From positions 1,674,001 to 1,738,000 of the forward strand of contig CP060754.1 in assembly GCA_023205875.1 (NCBI GenBank): a stretch of DNA of 64,000 nucleotides, read 5' to 3'. The notes below the pieces were generated by a model. It did no database searches. It was not told where the DNA came from and was given only the letters and a program-made list of their open reading frames with translations. Made by a program: the position numbers and the translations under genes. The stretch comes from Chloropicon primus. Taxonomy: Eukaryota > Chlorophyta > Chloropicophyceae > Chloropicales > Chloropicaceae. Below are positions 47,935 through 56,732 of the stretch, piece after piece (within the stretch, counting starts at the first letter, position 1; each line of letters begins with the position of its first letter).

Positions 47935-48551
47935 AAGAAGAAGCCAATCTCTCTCCCTTTGCTTGTAATACGAAAGGATCGTTGCCAATCACACAGAAGG
48001 AAAGGGACAACGAAGGCGAGCGAGTGAGGATGGAAGAGAAGAGAGAGAACCCGTGGCTTGAACACGGCGAGCTCTGCTGAAAGGAAAGACAATCCAGTTG
48101 TGGACTTGTCGGTTTAAAAATTGTGAATACGTCTTGAATGGGAACCAAGCACGGAACTCACTAGTAAAAGGCGAGTAAGTTGTTCGTGTTGCTTCGAACC
48201 CGACGCGCACACCCAGATAGAGTGTATGCCTCCCTCTCGTCCAACGCACTGGCTTAGACCTGCACACCGCGGGGATCGGGCCAAGGAACGCGAATTCCCG
48301 GCGAAAAAGCGCAAAACGTGTTTCATGAAGTGAAGCTGAAACGGAAAAGCGAAACGGCGACGTCGAGCTGGACGACGAGGACGAGGACGACGAGCGCGAC
48401 GAGGGCGAGGTGAGTCGTTCGCTCGAGGGAAACGTTCGACCGACGAAAGGCCTCCTTCGCTTCGACTTCCTTTCCCACGCGGCGGGGCGAAATCCCCTGA
48501 AACGAAACGGCCCAGAACACAACTTCATTTGCTGACAGCTGCACACGCTCT

Positions 48552-48606
<55 letters not shown>

Positions 48607-48658
48607 GTCTGTCTCTCTCTTGTGCCTCTTTCCATCGCAGCTCGCTGGCTGACTCGAG
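47935..48658. other. Intergenic gap before the SLC4 gene
   Basis: The 724 bp contain no supported gene. A minus-strand frame of 185 codons (47989-48546) is Ser/Arg-rich and matches nothing. Two short stretches recall tRNA T-arms but lack acceptor stems. The right end has a long CT microsatellite and TTTCCATCGCAG, which could be a 5' UTR splice acceptor. Confidence 0.4.
48554..48619. repeat. (CT)n microsatellite upstream of the SLC4 gene
   Basis: About 24 CT units are followed by CTGT units and more CT. It lies 40 bp before the start codon. Confidence 0.9.
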
Positions 48659-50407
48659 ATGATGGCGGCGACGACGACGACGAGGACGACGATGCTGGTG
48701 ACGACGTCGAGGTCGTCCCCACCCGGAAGGTCGTCGACCTCGCGACGGAGGGCTCCGGCCAGCAGCAGGGGAGGGGTCCAAGTCCAAGCCCCGCCCCGCC
48801 ACGCTTCGAGGCCCGGGGCGTCCGTCGGCAGGCGCGATGGACGAGCACCCGGCCGGGTGAGGGCGAGCGCGGCCGCCGAGGAGATCCCGGAGTCCGAGCT
48901 CTCGATCGTGGAGACGCCTTTCGTGGGGCTGAAGCGCGACTTGAAGCAGAGGCTTCCCTTTTACGTCTCCGACTACACGGAGGGCCTCAACCTCAAGTGC
49001 CTGGCGAGCACCCTGTTCATGTTCTTCGCCTGCCTGGCTCCTGCGGTCGCCTTCGGGTCCCTCCTGAACGTGAAGACGCAGGGCGCGATGGGGGCCCTGG
49101 AGATGCTCGTGAGCACCTCCATCTGCGGCATGGTGTACGCCCTGTTCTCCGGGCAGCCGGTCACCATCATCGGCTCCACCGGCCCGGTCCTGGCCTTCAC
49201 GGCGATCATGTACTCGACCTGCCAGCAGATGGCCCTGCCGTTCCTCTCGACGTACGCCTGGGTGGGGCTCTGGACGAGCGGCATCCTCGGCCTCTGCGCG
49301 GTGACCTCGACCAGCAACCTGGTGATCAGGTACCTCACCCGCTTCACCGACGAGATTTTCGCGGGGCTGATCTCCGTCATCTTCGTCGTGGAGGCGATGA
49401 AGAACATCGTGAGCCTGCTCTTCAACTCGGGCGTGAGCAGCAGCGCGGCGCTCCTGTCGATCATGACCGCCATCTCGACGTGCGCCTTCGCCCTGTCGCT
49501 CGCGGGGCTCAGGAGCAGCTCCTACTTCAACAAGAAGGCCAGGGACCTGGTGGCGAACTTCGGGCCGACCATCTCCATCGTCGCGTGCACGATCGCCTGC
49601 ACCTGGCTGGCGACGAGGTACGGCATCGGCCTCGAGTACCTCACGCTCCCCTCGCAGATCGCCCCGAGCACCCCGAGGCCCTGGGTGGTGAGCCTCATGG
49701 ACACGCCCGTGTGGGCCAGGTGGGCCTCCAGCCTTCCCGCGGTCATGGTCTCCATCCTCATGTTCTTCGACCAGAACATCACCACCAGGCTGGTGAACAG
49801 CAAGGACAACAAGATGAAGAAGGGGTACGGCTACCACGTGGACCTGCTGATCGTGGCCGCCAACACGCTCGTGTTCTCCATGCTTGGCATGCCCTGGCTC
49901 GTTGCGGCGACCGTGAGGAGCGTCAACCACCTCAAGTCCCTCACCACCTTCGAGGACGTGAAGGAGGGCGACGTCGAGACGACCAAGGTCGTTGGAGTGA
50001 CGGAGACGAGGGTGACGAACTTTGCCATCCACGCCTGCATCGGAGCGAGCGTGCTGTACGCGAGGGACCTCTTGGCCAAGATTCCACAGTGTGTCCTCAT
50101 GGGGCTCTTCCTGTACCTCGGACTCTCCGCCATCAAGGGCAACGAGTTCCTGGAGAGAATCGAGCTTTTCTTCATGGACAAGAAGAAGATGCCAAAGGTG
50201 CCATACGTCACGGATATCTCGCTGGGAGCGACCAAAAAGTTCACCTTGCTCCAAATCGCTTCCCTGCTCGCGCTAGTTGCTCTCAAGGAAAGCAAGTACG
50301 GAATCCTCTTCCCTGTTGTCATTGCCGCCCTCCAAATTATTTTGGTCTTGGCCGTGCGCGCAAAGTGGTTCACCGAGAAAGAGATCGCGGTGCTGGACAG
50401 GGAGTGA
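48659..50407 (+). CDS. SLC4-family anion (bicarbonate/borate) transporter with plastid transit-like N-terminus
   Basis: The 582-residue protein has about 70 leading residues of Thr, Ser, Arg and Pro with almost no acids, typical of a chloroplast transit peptide. The SLC4 membrane domain follows directly: RLPFYVSDYTEGLNLK, CLAPAVAFG, the family signature GQPVTIIGSTGPVLAF, then about 12-14 spans and the late VLMGLFLYLGLSAIKGNEFLERI. The large cytoplasmic N-terminal domain of animal SLC4 is absent, as in plant BOR proteins. Borate or bicarbonate is the usual cargo; in a plastid envelope bicarbonate import for carbon concentration is the attractive reading (inference). The first codons are ATG ATG. 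Confidence 0.85.
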   Translation: MMAATTTTRTTMLVTTSRSSPPGRSSTSRRRAPASSRGGVQVQAPPRHASRPGASVGRRDGRAPGRVRASAAAEEIPESELSIVETPFVGLKRDLKQRLPFYVSDYTEGLNLKCLASTLFMFFACLAPAVAFGSLLNVKTQGAMGALEMLVSTSICGMVYALFSGQPVTIIGSTGPVLAFTAIMYSTCQQMALPFLSTYAWVGLWTSGILGLCAVTSTSNLVIRYLTRFTDEIFAGLISVIFVVEAMKNIVSLLFNSGVSSSAALLSIMTAISTCAFALSLAGLRSSSYFNKKARDLVANFGPTISIVACTIACTWLATRYGIGLEYLTLPSQIAPSTPRPWVVSLMDTPVWARWASSLPAVMVSILMFFDQNITTRLVNSKDNKMKKGYGYHVDLLIVAANTLVFSMLGMPWLVAATVRSVNHLKSLTTFEDVKEGDVETTKVVGVTETRVTNFAIHACIGASVLYARDLLAKIPQCVLMGLFLYLGLSAIKGNEFLERIELFFMDKKKMPKVPYVTDISLGATKKFTLLQIASLLALVALKESKYGILFPVVIAALQIILVLAVRAKWFTEKEIAVLDRE

Positions 50408-50488
50408 GACCTGCTTCCCCTGGCATTCTCAAGCTGTTGTTAAACTAGATCAAATAAAAATGAAGAACCTTTTATACATTACCATCAC

Positions 50489-52183
50489 TCAAAACAACTT
50501 CGTCACCTCCTTGTACGTCCCAAGCTGCCCGCAGTCCTCCAGAAGCAGGAGGTAGCTAAGCTCCGGCATCTGCACGAGCTTGAGGGACTCGTTCGCACGG
50601 TTCAGGACGAAGGGGTGGCAGTTGCTGTGGCATACCTTCTTCAGCATCAGCTGCACCCGCGTGAGGAGGGGTTTGTGCACGAGCACGATCCTCGCCATCG
50701 CGGTCATTGCTGCGCAAACCAGTTTGAGGGTCTCGCTGTCCCTTGTAGCCTTGTCCTGCCACACGCGGGCCCTCTCGTGAACTACCGTCTCTAGGGTGTC
50801 CACCATCTGGTAAGCAAAGTCCTCGAAGAACGGCGTGGGCGGATTCTCGGAGAGAATGACCCCAATCTCTCTCAGCAGCCTTGTCTTCACCTTCTGCAAA
50901 TTGCAGTGCATGGCCGCTGAGTGGGGTCCTTCCAGAATCAGCACGTTCAAAAGCGCCTTTTTCAGCATCACCAGCATTTTGGGCTTCAACCTGAGCGCGT
51001 TGGATATGAAAGTCAAGCCTGCTTCCACCAAGATCTCCCCAAAGGCTGTGCTGGGATAAAAGCTGCCACTCGACACCCGGTTCAGGACGAGGGTGATGAT
51101 GGAGCAAAGGTTCCCAACAAGTCCCTGCGGGGACTCAAGAATGTAATCGAACACAGCGTTCAAAAGCTCCGGCATCAGGTTGTCCACCACCTTCGCCCCC
51201 TTGTCGCCCCGGAACGCCGCCGCCCTCTCCCGCCCCTGGGTCAGGCTCAACTCCATGATGTCCTGCACGAGCTTGGCTCGAGAGTGGGGGACATCAAGCG
51301 TGTGAGGGATGTCAGATATGTTGGGCGAGAGCATGTTGAAGATGTCCTCCACGCGCATCATACTCTCCGCGCTTCTCCCGTGCTCTTTCTCCACAATGGA
51401 GCGAAGAAGCTCCATGTTGGCCCTGTCCTCCACCATGGCTCGGTATCCGCAAGCGTCGTCGTCCATCAGCAGCGCCAGGCAAGGAGCGTCCAGGATGCTC
51501 TGAACCAAAGGAATGCACATGTTACTCGACACCATCGACTCCAGGAAGCAGGATAGCCCTTCGATGGGCGCGAAGGCTTCTGGTTGCAGCACGGCGGCCT
51601 TCAGAGCCGTGGGCCAGCCCTCGCAGATCAAGTCACAATACGTCTTCAAGAGATGTTCCCTGTACTCCCCGGTGCACAGCTCGAAGACTTTCGCGGAGAC
51701 GCCCGCATCCCGGTAATGGCGCTGAAATAATCGACCGAAGAGGGCGCTCAAGCACCTTCTGGTATCGAAGAGGTAGTCACTTCCCCGGCACTGCCTCTCC
51801 AGGACGAACTCCAAGATCACGATGAGCACGAAGCAGTGCCCGGGGCTCGTGGCCCCAGGTGCAGGTCCGCGGTCGCCGGCGAGCTGTGTGATTTTCTTGG
51901 ACAGGTTCCGTAGGATCCCCAGAGATATGGCCTCGACCCGCTGGTGAACGTCGTCATCCCCGCCGAAAGCGGTCACTGTCATCGAAAGAGAGCCCAGCCT
52001 CCTGATCCCCTGGACAAGTCTGCTCGTCGCTGCCACGTCTGAGCCCAACCTCGAGAAGTCGGCCTCTGCCTGGAGCGCTATACCTTCCACCTCACCCAGG
52101 ACCGGCGGCGAGGACGACGGCCCGGCACCGGCCTCGTCCACACTGCGCGACGCCATCCCGCCTCTCTCGCTCTCTGCCACCAT
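50489..52183 (-). CDS. AP5Z1: AP-5 complex subunit zeta (AP5Z1-like)
   Basis: The 564-residue protein is an all-helical solenoid. Segments recall human AP5Z1: SILDAPCLALLMDD (human LLDLPCLTAVLD), GSFYPSTAFGEILVEAGLTF followed by LRLKPKMLVMLKKALLNVL (human LYPAPGY ... LKPSLVVELARDLLEFL), and the ending RANESLKLVQMPELSYLLL (human RATELLTLLKMPSVAQFVL). AP5Z1 is shorter here than the 807-residue human form. AP-5 works in retrieval from late endosomes with SPG11 and SPG15. The match is from memory, not a search. The first true ATG is at 52183; a second at 52156 is possible. It lies only 49 bp downstream of the TLD gene's stop, on the same strand. Confidence 0.7.
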   Translation of the reverse strand: MVAESERGGMASRSVDEAGAGPSSSPPVLGEVEGIALQAEADFSRLGSDVAATSRLVQGIRRLGSLSMTVTAFGGDDDVHQRVEAISLGILRNLSKKITQLAGDRGPAPGATSPGHCFVLIVILEFVLERQCRGSDYLFDTRRCLSALFGRLFQRHYRDAGVSAKVFELCTGEYREHLLKTYCDLICEGWPTALKAAVLQPEAFAPIEGLSCFLESMVSSNMCIPLVQSILDAPCLALLMDDDACGYRAMVEDRANMELLRSIVEKEHGRSAESMMRVEDIFNMLSPNISDIPHTLDVPHSRAKLVQDIMELSLTQGRERAAAFRGDKGAKVVDNLMPELLNAVFDYILESPQGLVGNLCSIITLVLNRVSSGSFYPSTAFGEILVEAGLTFISNALRLKPKMLVMLKKALLNVLILEGPHSAAMHCNLQKVKTRLLREIGVILSENPPTPFFEDFAYQMVDTLETVVHERARVWQDKATRDSETLKLVCAAMTAMARIVLVHKPLLTRVQLMLKKVCHSNCHPFVLNRANESLKLVQMPELSYLLLLEDCGQLGTYKEVTKLF

Positions 52184-52232
52184 GCCGGAAGAAGTGGACA
52201 ACTTTTTATATTAATAAGAAAAAGATTTTTAA

Positions 52233-53618
52233 CTAGGCCTGCTCGTGGTGGGCCTGGTACTTGCCAGCGAAACCCAGTATCATCTGATCGGCTTTGAACT
52301 TTTCGTTGTGAAGGACGCCCTTGCTTGGATTCCCTTCGCTTTCCTCCTTTTCTTGGTCCAAGACGTCCTGGGGAGCCCACACTTCCACTTGGTCCACGGC
52401 AAACTTTCCTCCTTCAGAAGTGCAATGGTGGAGCGGCAAGTTGTTGAAAGTGGCGCTCGGATACGAGTGACCTACATCAAGGTTTGAGTCCAAGAAGAGC
52501 GCAAAGTTCTTGACCTGGCCGCCAAACCCCAAGCCGTTTGGATTGATGCCACTCACGCAGCCTGAGGCACAGGGACGAAAGAAACAGTCGTCAGTCAGTA
52601 CGTGTTCGCGCGAAACACCAGGATAACACAAAGTGAAGAACGCTTCCTTACCGCTCGCGAGGTACTGAAAGTTGTTGTTGAATCCGGTGCAGTTGTACAC
52701 CCTCGCGACGGGGTGGAGTGAGAAGACGCTGGAACCTCCGCCGCCGTCCTCCTCCCCGAAAAACTTGGCTGCTTTGTACCACGTCGCGCCCCCGAGCCCA
52801 CCGACGACAGCCCCCTCCTTCGTCTTGATGAGAATGAGGGTTCGCTGCCTTTCCTCCACCTGCTTTAGCATGCTCGGCCAAGCCTTTCCGAGCTTGTCGC
52901 TGTGGAAAACCTGGACCCAGGTACTGCCCGTGCCCAGTACCTTGCTCAGGAAGAAAGCCCTGGGGGGCGTGAGCAGACTCCTCTCCCGGTCGAGAGAATA
53001 ACGCAACGCAGGCTTCGGGAGAGCCCTCGGAACAGGGTCGCACACTGCGCTCAGGCAATCCAGTGCCGAGGGAACGACTCTGGTTATCTTCACGAACGCA
53101 TCGAAGCTCAACGACTGCTCCAGGACCGAGCTGCTGTCCGTCTGCCGGTCTGTCATGTACACCTTCCCCCCCGAAAGAATGACATCAATCGTGTGCTCCA
53201 AAGAGTCCAAAAGATCCCTTCGTCCGGCGTCATCGCCCTGGCCCCCGGGCGCGAAGCAGCCGAGAATCTTGAGAACAACCTTGTCCTTTTCCTCGGGTTG
53301 CTCTGTCAAGGCGTCGTAAATCGCTCTTTTGGGCCCCTTGCCCTCGTACCTCGCCAGAGCCTTCACGTACTCGGGCCAGCCCACCACAGCATCCTCGCTG
53401 CCATAGGCGTGACGAAAGAGTTTCCGGATCACGTCTCTCGGCAGCGCCCCGGAGAGGTCGTGGATGCTGACGAGCGACTTCTCGAAATCCTCGTAGGAGA
53501 AGGCAGGAGCCCCTCTGGCAATCCGTTTGAACCCCTTCTCCGCCTCCGTCCTCGTCGCAGGCTTCAAACTCCGCAGAATCCTCTCCGCTTCCACCTCGCT
53601 CGAAGACGTCGTCCCCAT
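52233..53618 (-). CDS. MEAK7: MEAK7-like TLD-domain protein (2 exons, in-frame 90-bp intron)
   Basis: Exons on the minus strand are 53618-52652 and 52561-52233. The 90-bp intron (GTAAGG ... CCTCAG) has no stop in frame, so the unspliced frame is also open, but splicing yields QYLASGCVSGINPNGLGFGGQ, which fits the TLD fold; the retained form would insert 30 residues there. The 431-residue product starts MGTTSS, a good N-myristoylation signal as in MEAK7. An EF-hand-like helical half follows, then TLDc with KVLGTGSTWVQVFHSD, NNNFQYL and LGFGGQVKNFALFLD. MEAK7 is a lysosome-bound partner of mTOR; TLD proteins also bind V-ATPase. The frame extends upstream only from a GTG. Confidence 0.83.
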   Translation of the reverse strand: MGTTSSSEVEAERILRSLKPATRTEAEKGFKRIARGAPAFSYEDFEKSLVSIHDLSGALPRDVIRKLFRHAYGSEDAVVGWPEYVKALARYEGKGPKRAIYDALTEQPEEKDKVVLKILGCFAPGGQGDDAGRRDLLDSLEHTIDVILSGGKVYMTDRQTDSSSVLEQSLSFDAFVKITRVVPSALDCLSAVCDPVPRALPKPALRYSLDRERSLLTPPRAFFLSKVLGTGSTWVQVFHSDKLGKAWPSMLKQVEERQRTLILIKTKEGAVVGGLGGATWYKAAKFFGEEDGGGGSSVFSLHPVARVYNCTGFNNNFQYLASGKEAFFTLCYPGVSREHVLTDDCFFRPCASGCVSGINPNGLGFGGQVKNFALFLDSNLDVGHSYPSATFNNLPLHHCTSEGGKFAVDQVEVWAPQDVLDQEKEESEGNPSKGVLHNEKFKADQMILGFAGKYQAHHEQA

Positions 53619-54402
53619 CACCGCACCGTGCGAGCTGTCATCCTCCACGCCACTCCCCCTGGGCTGGCTTGCAGGTTTTTCCTCTTCCTCCTCGCGTGAT
53701 CACGTGTTGTGTCCAAGCCCTCCCTCGCGAACGAAACGAACACCTATCGATCGAACGAATGAACGATCGAACGATGTCTTCCCCTCTCAGTCCAGTCCAG
53801 TCCAGTCCTCCCTGTCGTCGTCTGGCGTTTGGTGGTTTGTTGATCGACAGGCCGCTCGCGCGCTCTCTGTGAGCTTCTCGAGGGAGGGGAGGGGCTTTAC
53901 TTCACTCGGAAAATGTTTTGACCGAAAAAATGCCGAGAATCCTGTCCACGTTTTTCTTAATCCCTCGCAAGGTTTGGTGGGGTCCTTCGTCCTTCCCCTT
54001 GGCCTTGGCCTTGGACCTTGCTTCTCGCTTCTCGCTTCTCGCTTCTCGCGGTCTCTTGTGTTGGGTTGTCTTCCACTTGGTTTGTCTTCACTTGAACCAA
54101 CGAGAGAGGAGAGGAGAGGAGGGGTCAAGGATTGACTTCACTTCACTTCACTTCACTCACGGAGGGACACAGGGGTGACACTTGGGTGGGAAGTGTTAGT
54201 GTTGGTGTTAGTGTTAGTGTTCTTGTCCAACCGAACCGACACGACAGGGACGCGAGGACCTTTTGTGCAGGGGTGAACCTTGTCGGACTCGAGCGTCTCC
54301 TGACATTGCGGACGGCAGTGCGAGCGAAAGAGAGGGAGAGGGAGAGGGACTCGGAACTCGGAAGTGTACGAAGCATTGGAGTTGGAGGTGCGTTGTTGAA
54401 GA
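53619..54402. promoter_or_regulatory. Divergent spacer, TLD / small EF-hand gene
   Basis: The 784 bp hold short simple repeats: GAACGATCGAACGA near 53758, CAGTCCAGTCCAGTCC near 53790, TTCTCGCTTCTCGC at about 54021-54048, TTCACTTCACTTCAC near 54130 and GTGTTAGTGTTGG units at about 54195-54222. No gene is supported. Confidence 0.4.
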
Positions 54403-55005
54403 ATGTCTTTCTTTGGGCTGACACTTCTCGGGAGCGGGAGCTGCTTTGAGCGCGTGGCCGTTCAAGCGCTCAAGCTCCACGAGGTGGAGAACGAGAAATT
54501 CGAGGCCGCTTTCAAGCTTTATTCTGGAGAGAGCGAGAGACTCCTCGAGGCTACTTTGCCTCAGGGTGAGGAGAAGGAGAGCTACATGCTTCGGAACAAA
54601 ATCTTGACGTGCATCAAGCACGCCCTCAGCGAGAGGGAGCTCTCGCAGACGGAGGTGGCCGCAATCTTGACCCACTTCGACACGGACTCTTGCGGCCTGA
54701 TAACTCAGGATGAGTTCATGAGGAGTGTGAAGAAGATGAAGGAGATAACTCAAAAGAGCGTCAAGGCGACGCACTACACGAGCAACAAGAAATTCAGGGA
54801 AGACAGGCATAGACACAGGAGGGCTGACCAGGATCCTCAGCAGTACTTCATGCAGCCCCTCACCAACAGCCAGGAAATTGGGTGGCACGCCGCGGCCGCG
54901 GTTCCACCGAACCAGACCAAGGCGAAGAAGTACTTCCCACTGAGGTCCACGGAGATCACCGAGTGCGAAGGAAGAGGAGTCAACGACTACTACGGTCTCG
55001 GCTAG
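54403..55005 (+). CDS. Small EF-hand protein, possibly axonemal
   Basis: The 200-residue product starts MSFFGLTLLG. It has one good EF-hand loop (DTDSCGLITQDE, residues about 92-103) preceded by a helical half that could be a degenerate partner. After it come a Lys/Arg-rich linker, then short aromatic motifs (QQYFMQP, EIGWHAA, NDYYGLG). The MxFFGL start and W/Y-containing short motifs recall small microtubule-inner proteins of cilia such as the TEX49/FAP sets; this is a resemblance, not a proven match. If right, it would hint at flagellar genes in this organism. Confidence 0.7.
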   Translation: MSFFGLTLLGSGSCFERVAVQALKLHEVENEKFEAAFKLYSGESERLLEATLPQGEEKESYMLRNKILTCIKHALSERELSQTEVAAILTHFDTDSCGLITQDEFMRSVKKMKEITQKSVKATHYTSNKKFREDRHRHRRADQDPQQYFMQPLTNSQEIGWHAAAAVPPNQTKAKKYFPLRSTEITECEGRGVNDYYGLG

Positions 55006-55259
55006 ATCCTTCGCTTCTGCGGGGTTTGCGAGGAACATTTTTATACAGAAAGAATTCATTAGCATAAAGACGAGGGAGGGAGGGGGCTGTGAGCGTGACT
55101 CGCGGACGCCCTCCTCCGAAGCCCAGCCCTCCTGAAAGATGTTGTAATAATAAGCGGAACACTTTGGACGAAAGAAGCGGAGAACACGGACAGTGGAAAG
55201 CAAAATAGTAATAGAAATATATTCTCCTCAAAGCGGGTTGTTGAAGATGTTGTTGCTGT

Positions 55260-56297
55260 TTACTCGAGGTGTCCGTGGTGGGCCTTCTTGATCTTCGCGA
55301 TGGCCTTACCGGGGTTCAGTCCCTTGGGGCACACCTTGGCGCAGTTCATGATGGTCTTGCACCTATAGAGCTTGAAGGCGTCGTCAAGCTGCTTTACCCT
55401 TTCGTCCGTCTGCTGGTCCCTGCTGTCTATGATCCACCTGTACGCCTGGAGGAGGACCGCGGGGCCGAGGTACTTGTCCGAATTCCACCAGTACGATGGG
55501 CAACTCGTCGAGCAGCAAGCGCAGAGAATGCACTCGTACAATCCGTCCAGCTTGGCCCTGTCCTCCTTGCTCTGGTACACCTCCTTGCCGTCCACCTTCT
55601 CGGCCTCCCCGCTCTCCAGCCAGGGCTTGACCGACTTGTACTGGGAGTAGAAGTTCGCCATGTCGACCACGAGGTCCTTCACCACGAACATGTGGGGCAG
55701 GGGCGCTATGGTGCTCTGCGCATTCGCCGCGCCGCTCTCGCTCTTCTCGATCCTCGTCAGGCAAGCAAGGCCGTTGGTGCCGTCGATGTTCATCGCGCAA
55801 GAACCGCAGATGCCCTCCCTGCAAGACCTCCTGAAGCTCAGGGTGGAATCCTGCTCGTCCTTGATCTTCAGCAGCACGTCCAGTATCATTGGCCCGCAGT
55901 CGTTCAGGTCGACCGTGTACGTCTGCATACGAGGCTTGTCGCCCTGGTCGGGGTCCCACCTGTAAACCTTAAACTCCTTCAAGTCCTCCTCGTGGACCAG
56001 CTCCGGCATGGCAGAGCTCGCGCTCGCGCTGCTGCTCCTCACCTGCAACCTCTGGCTCGTCGACGCCGCGAACGAGCCGAGGCCAAGCATGTCCTTCGAC
56101 GCCCTCGCCGTCGCCAAGGCCTTGGTGGAAAAGAACAAAGGCGCCTGCGACGCCATTCCGCCACCCCACAAACTTGCGGAAGCCTCCGTCCACCCCGGCA
56201 ACTGGTTCGACACCTCCAAGGCGGCGAGCCATCCCCCCTGTCCTCCCCCCTTCCCCTTCCACACCACCCTCAGCGCACTCCTCGCCCCTGCGTTCAT
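55260..56297 (-). CDS. SDHB: Succinate dehydrogenase iron-sulfur subunit (SDHB), mitochondrial
   Basis: The protein carries all three iron-sulfur signatures: 2Fe-2S in [10 protein letters not shown], 4Fe-4S in [15 protein letters not shown], and 3Fe-4S in [15 protein letters not shown]. Other landmarks are FKVYRWDP and YRWIIDSRD. It passes electrons from SDHA to ubiquinone in complex II. Two starts are possible: 56297 (345 residues) and 56156 (298 residues, [20 protein letters not shown]). The second gives a typical presequence and a length nearer the usual 270-300; I give the longer bound. SDHB is nuclear here as in most eukaryotes. Confidence 0.95.
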   Translation of the reverse strand: MNAGARSALRVVWKGKGGGQGGWLAALEVSNQLPGWTEASASLWGGGMASQAPLFFSTKALATARASKDMLGLGSFAASTSQRLQVRSSSASASSAMPELVHEEDLKEFKVYRWDPDQGDKPRMQTYTVDLNDCGPMILDVLLKIKDEQDSTLSFRRSCREGICGSCAMNIDGTNGLACLTRIEKSESGAANAQSTIAPLPHMFVVKDLVVDMANFYSQYKSVKPWLESGEAEKVDGKEVYQSKEDRAKLDGLYECILCACCSTSCPSYWWNSDKYLGPAVLLQAYRWIIDSRDQQTDERVKQLDDAFKLYRCKTIMNCAKVCPKGLNPGKAIAKIKKAHHGHLE

Positions 56298-56732
56298 CCT
56301 CTCCTCTCTCTCTCTCTCTTGGGCTCGCCGCTCGCCACGTCGTTGTCACGGCCCGCCCCCTCAATAGAAATTCAATATTGCCCCGCTCGAGGAAAAAGCG
56401 AGACGTCCTCTCGGAGATTTTTTTATGAACAAACCCTGGCCTTGCAGGAAAAGGGGAGCATCATCAGTCATCATCATCATGATGGGTGAGGTTGTCCAGT
56501 CCAACCCAACACTGGATGGAACACACACACACACAAACACACACCGATGGGGCGTCCAACCATGACCCAGCAGATGATGAGGTGGGACGCCTGGATCGGT
56601 GTGTGTTTGCGGGGTGAAAGGTGGTGGTGGGGAAGGAAAGGAGGTTAAACTCTCGGCGAACCAAGAGAAAAGATACAACCTGCAGATGTTATAGATAGAA
56701 TACAAGGCAGATAGAATACAAGAAATGCTACA
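56298..56732. other. Gap between SDHB and the SBP2-like gene
   Basis: The 435 bp are gene-free. They include ATCATCATCATGATGG near 56472, a (CA)n run at about 56521-56545, and an inverted-looking pair (GATGGGGCGTCCAACC / GGTGGGACGCC). The stretch next to the SBP2-like stop is AT-rich (GATAGAATACAAG twice). Confidence 0.4.

Noticed and set aside
48040-48280. tRNA-like pieces: a 5-bp stem with TTCAAGC loop near 48042-48060 and a TTCGAA stretch near 48196, both minus strand
   Set aside because: No matching acceptor stems, D-arm or anticodon arm could be paired at proper spacing. A covariance search would settle it.
47989-48546. 185-codon minus-strand frame
   Set aside because: It has Ser and Arg runs only, overlaps the CT microsatellite region, and shows no conserved motif; not enough to call a gene.
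48323-50254. 643-codon minus-strand frame, and a 639-codon plus-strand frame in another phase
   Set aside because: Both overlap the SLC4 gene, whose product has clear membrane spans and family signatures. The alternatives are Arg/His/Gly-rich shadow readings.
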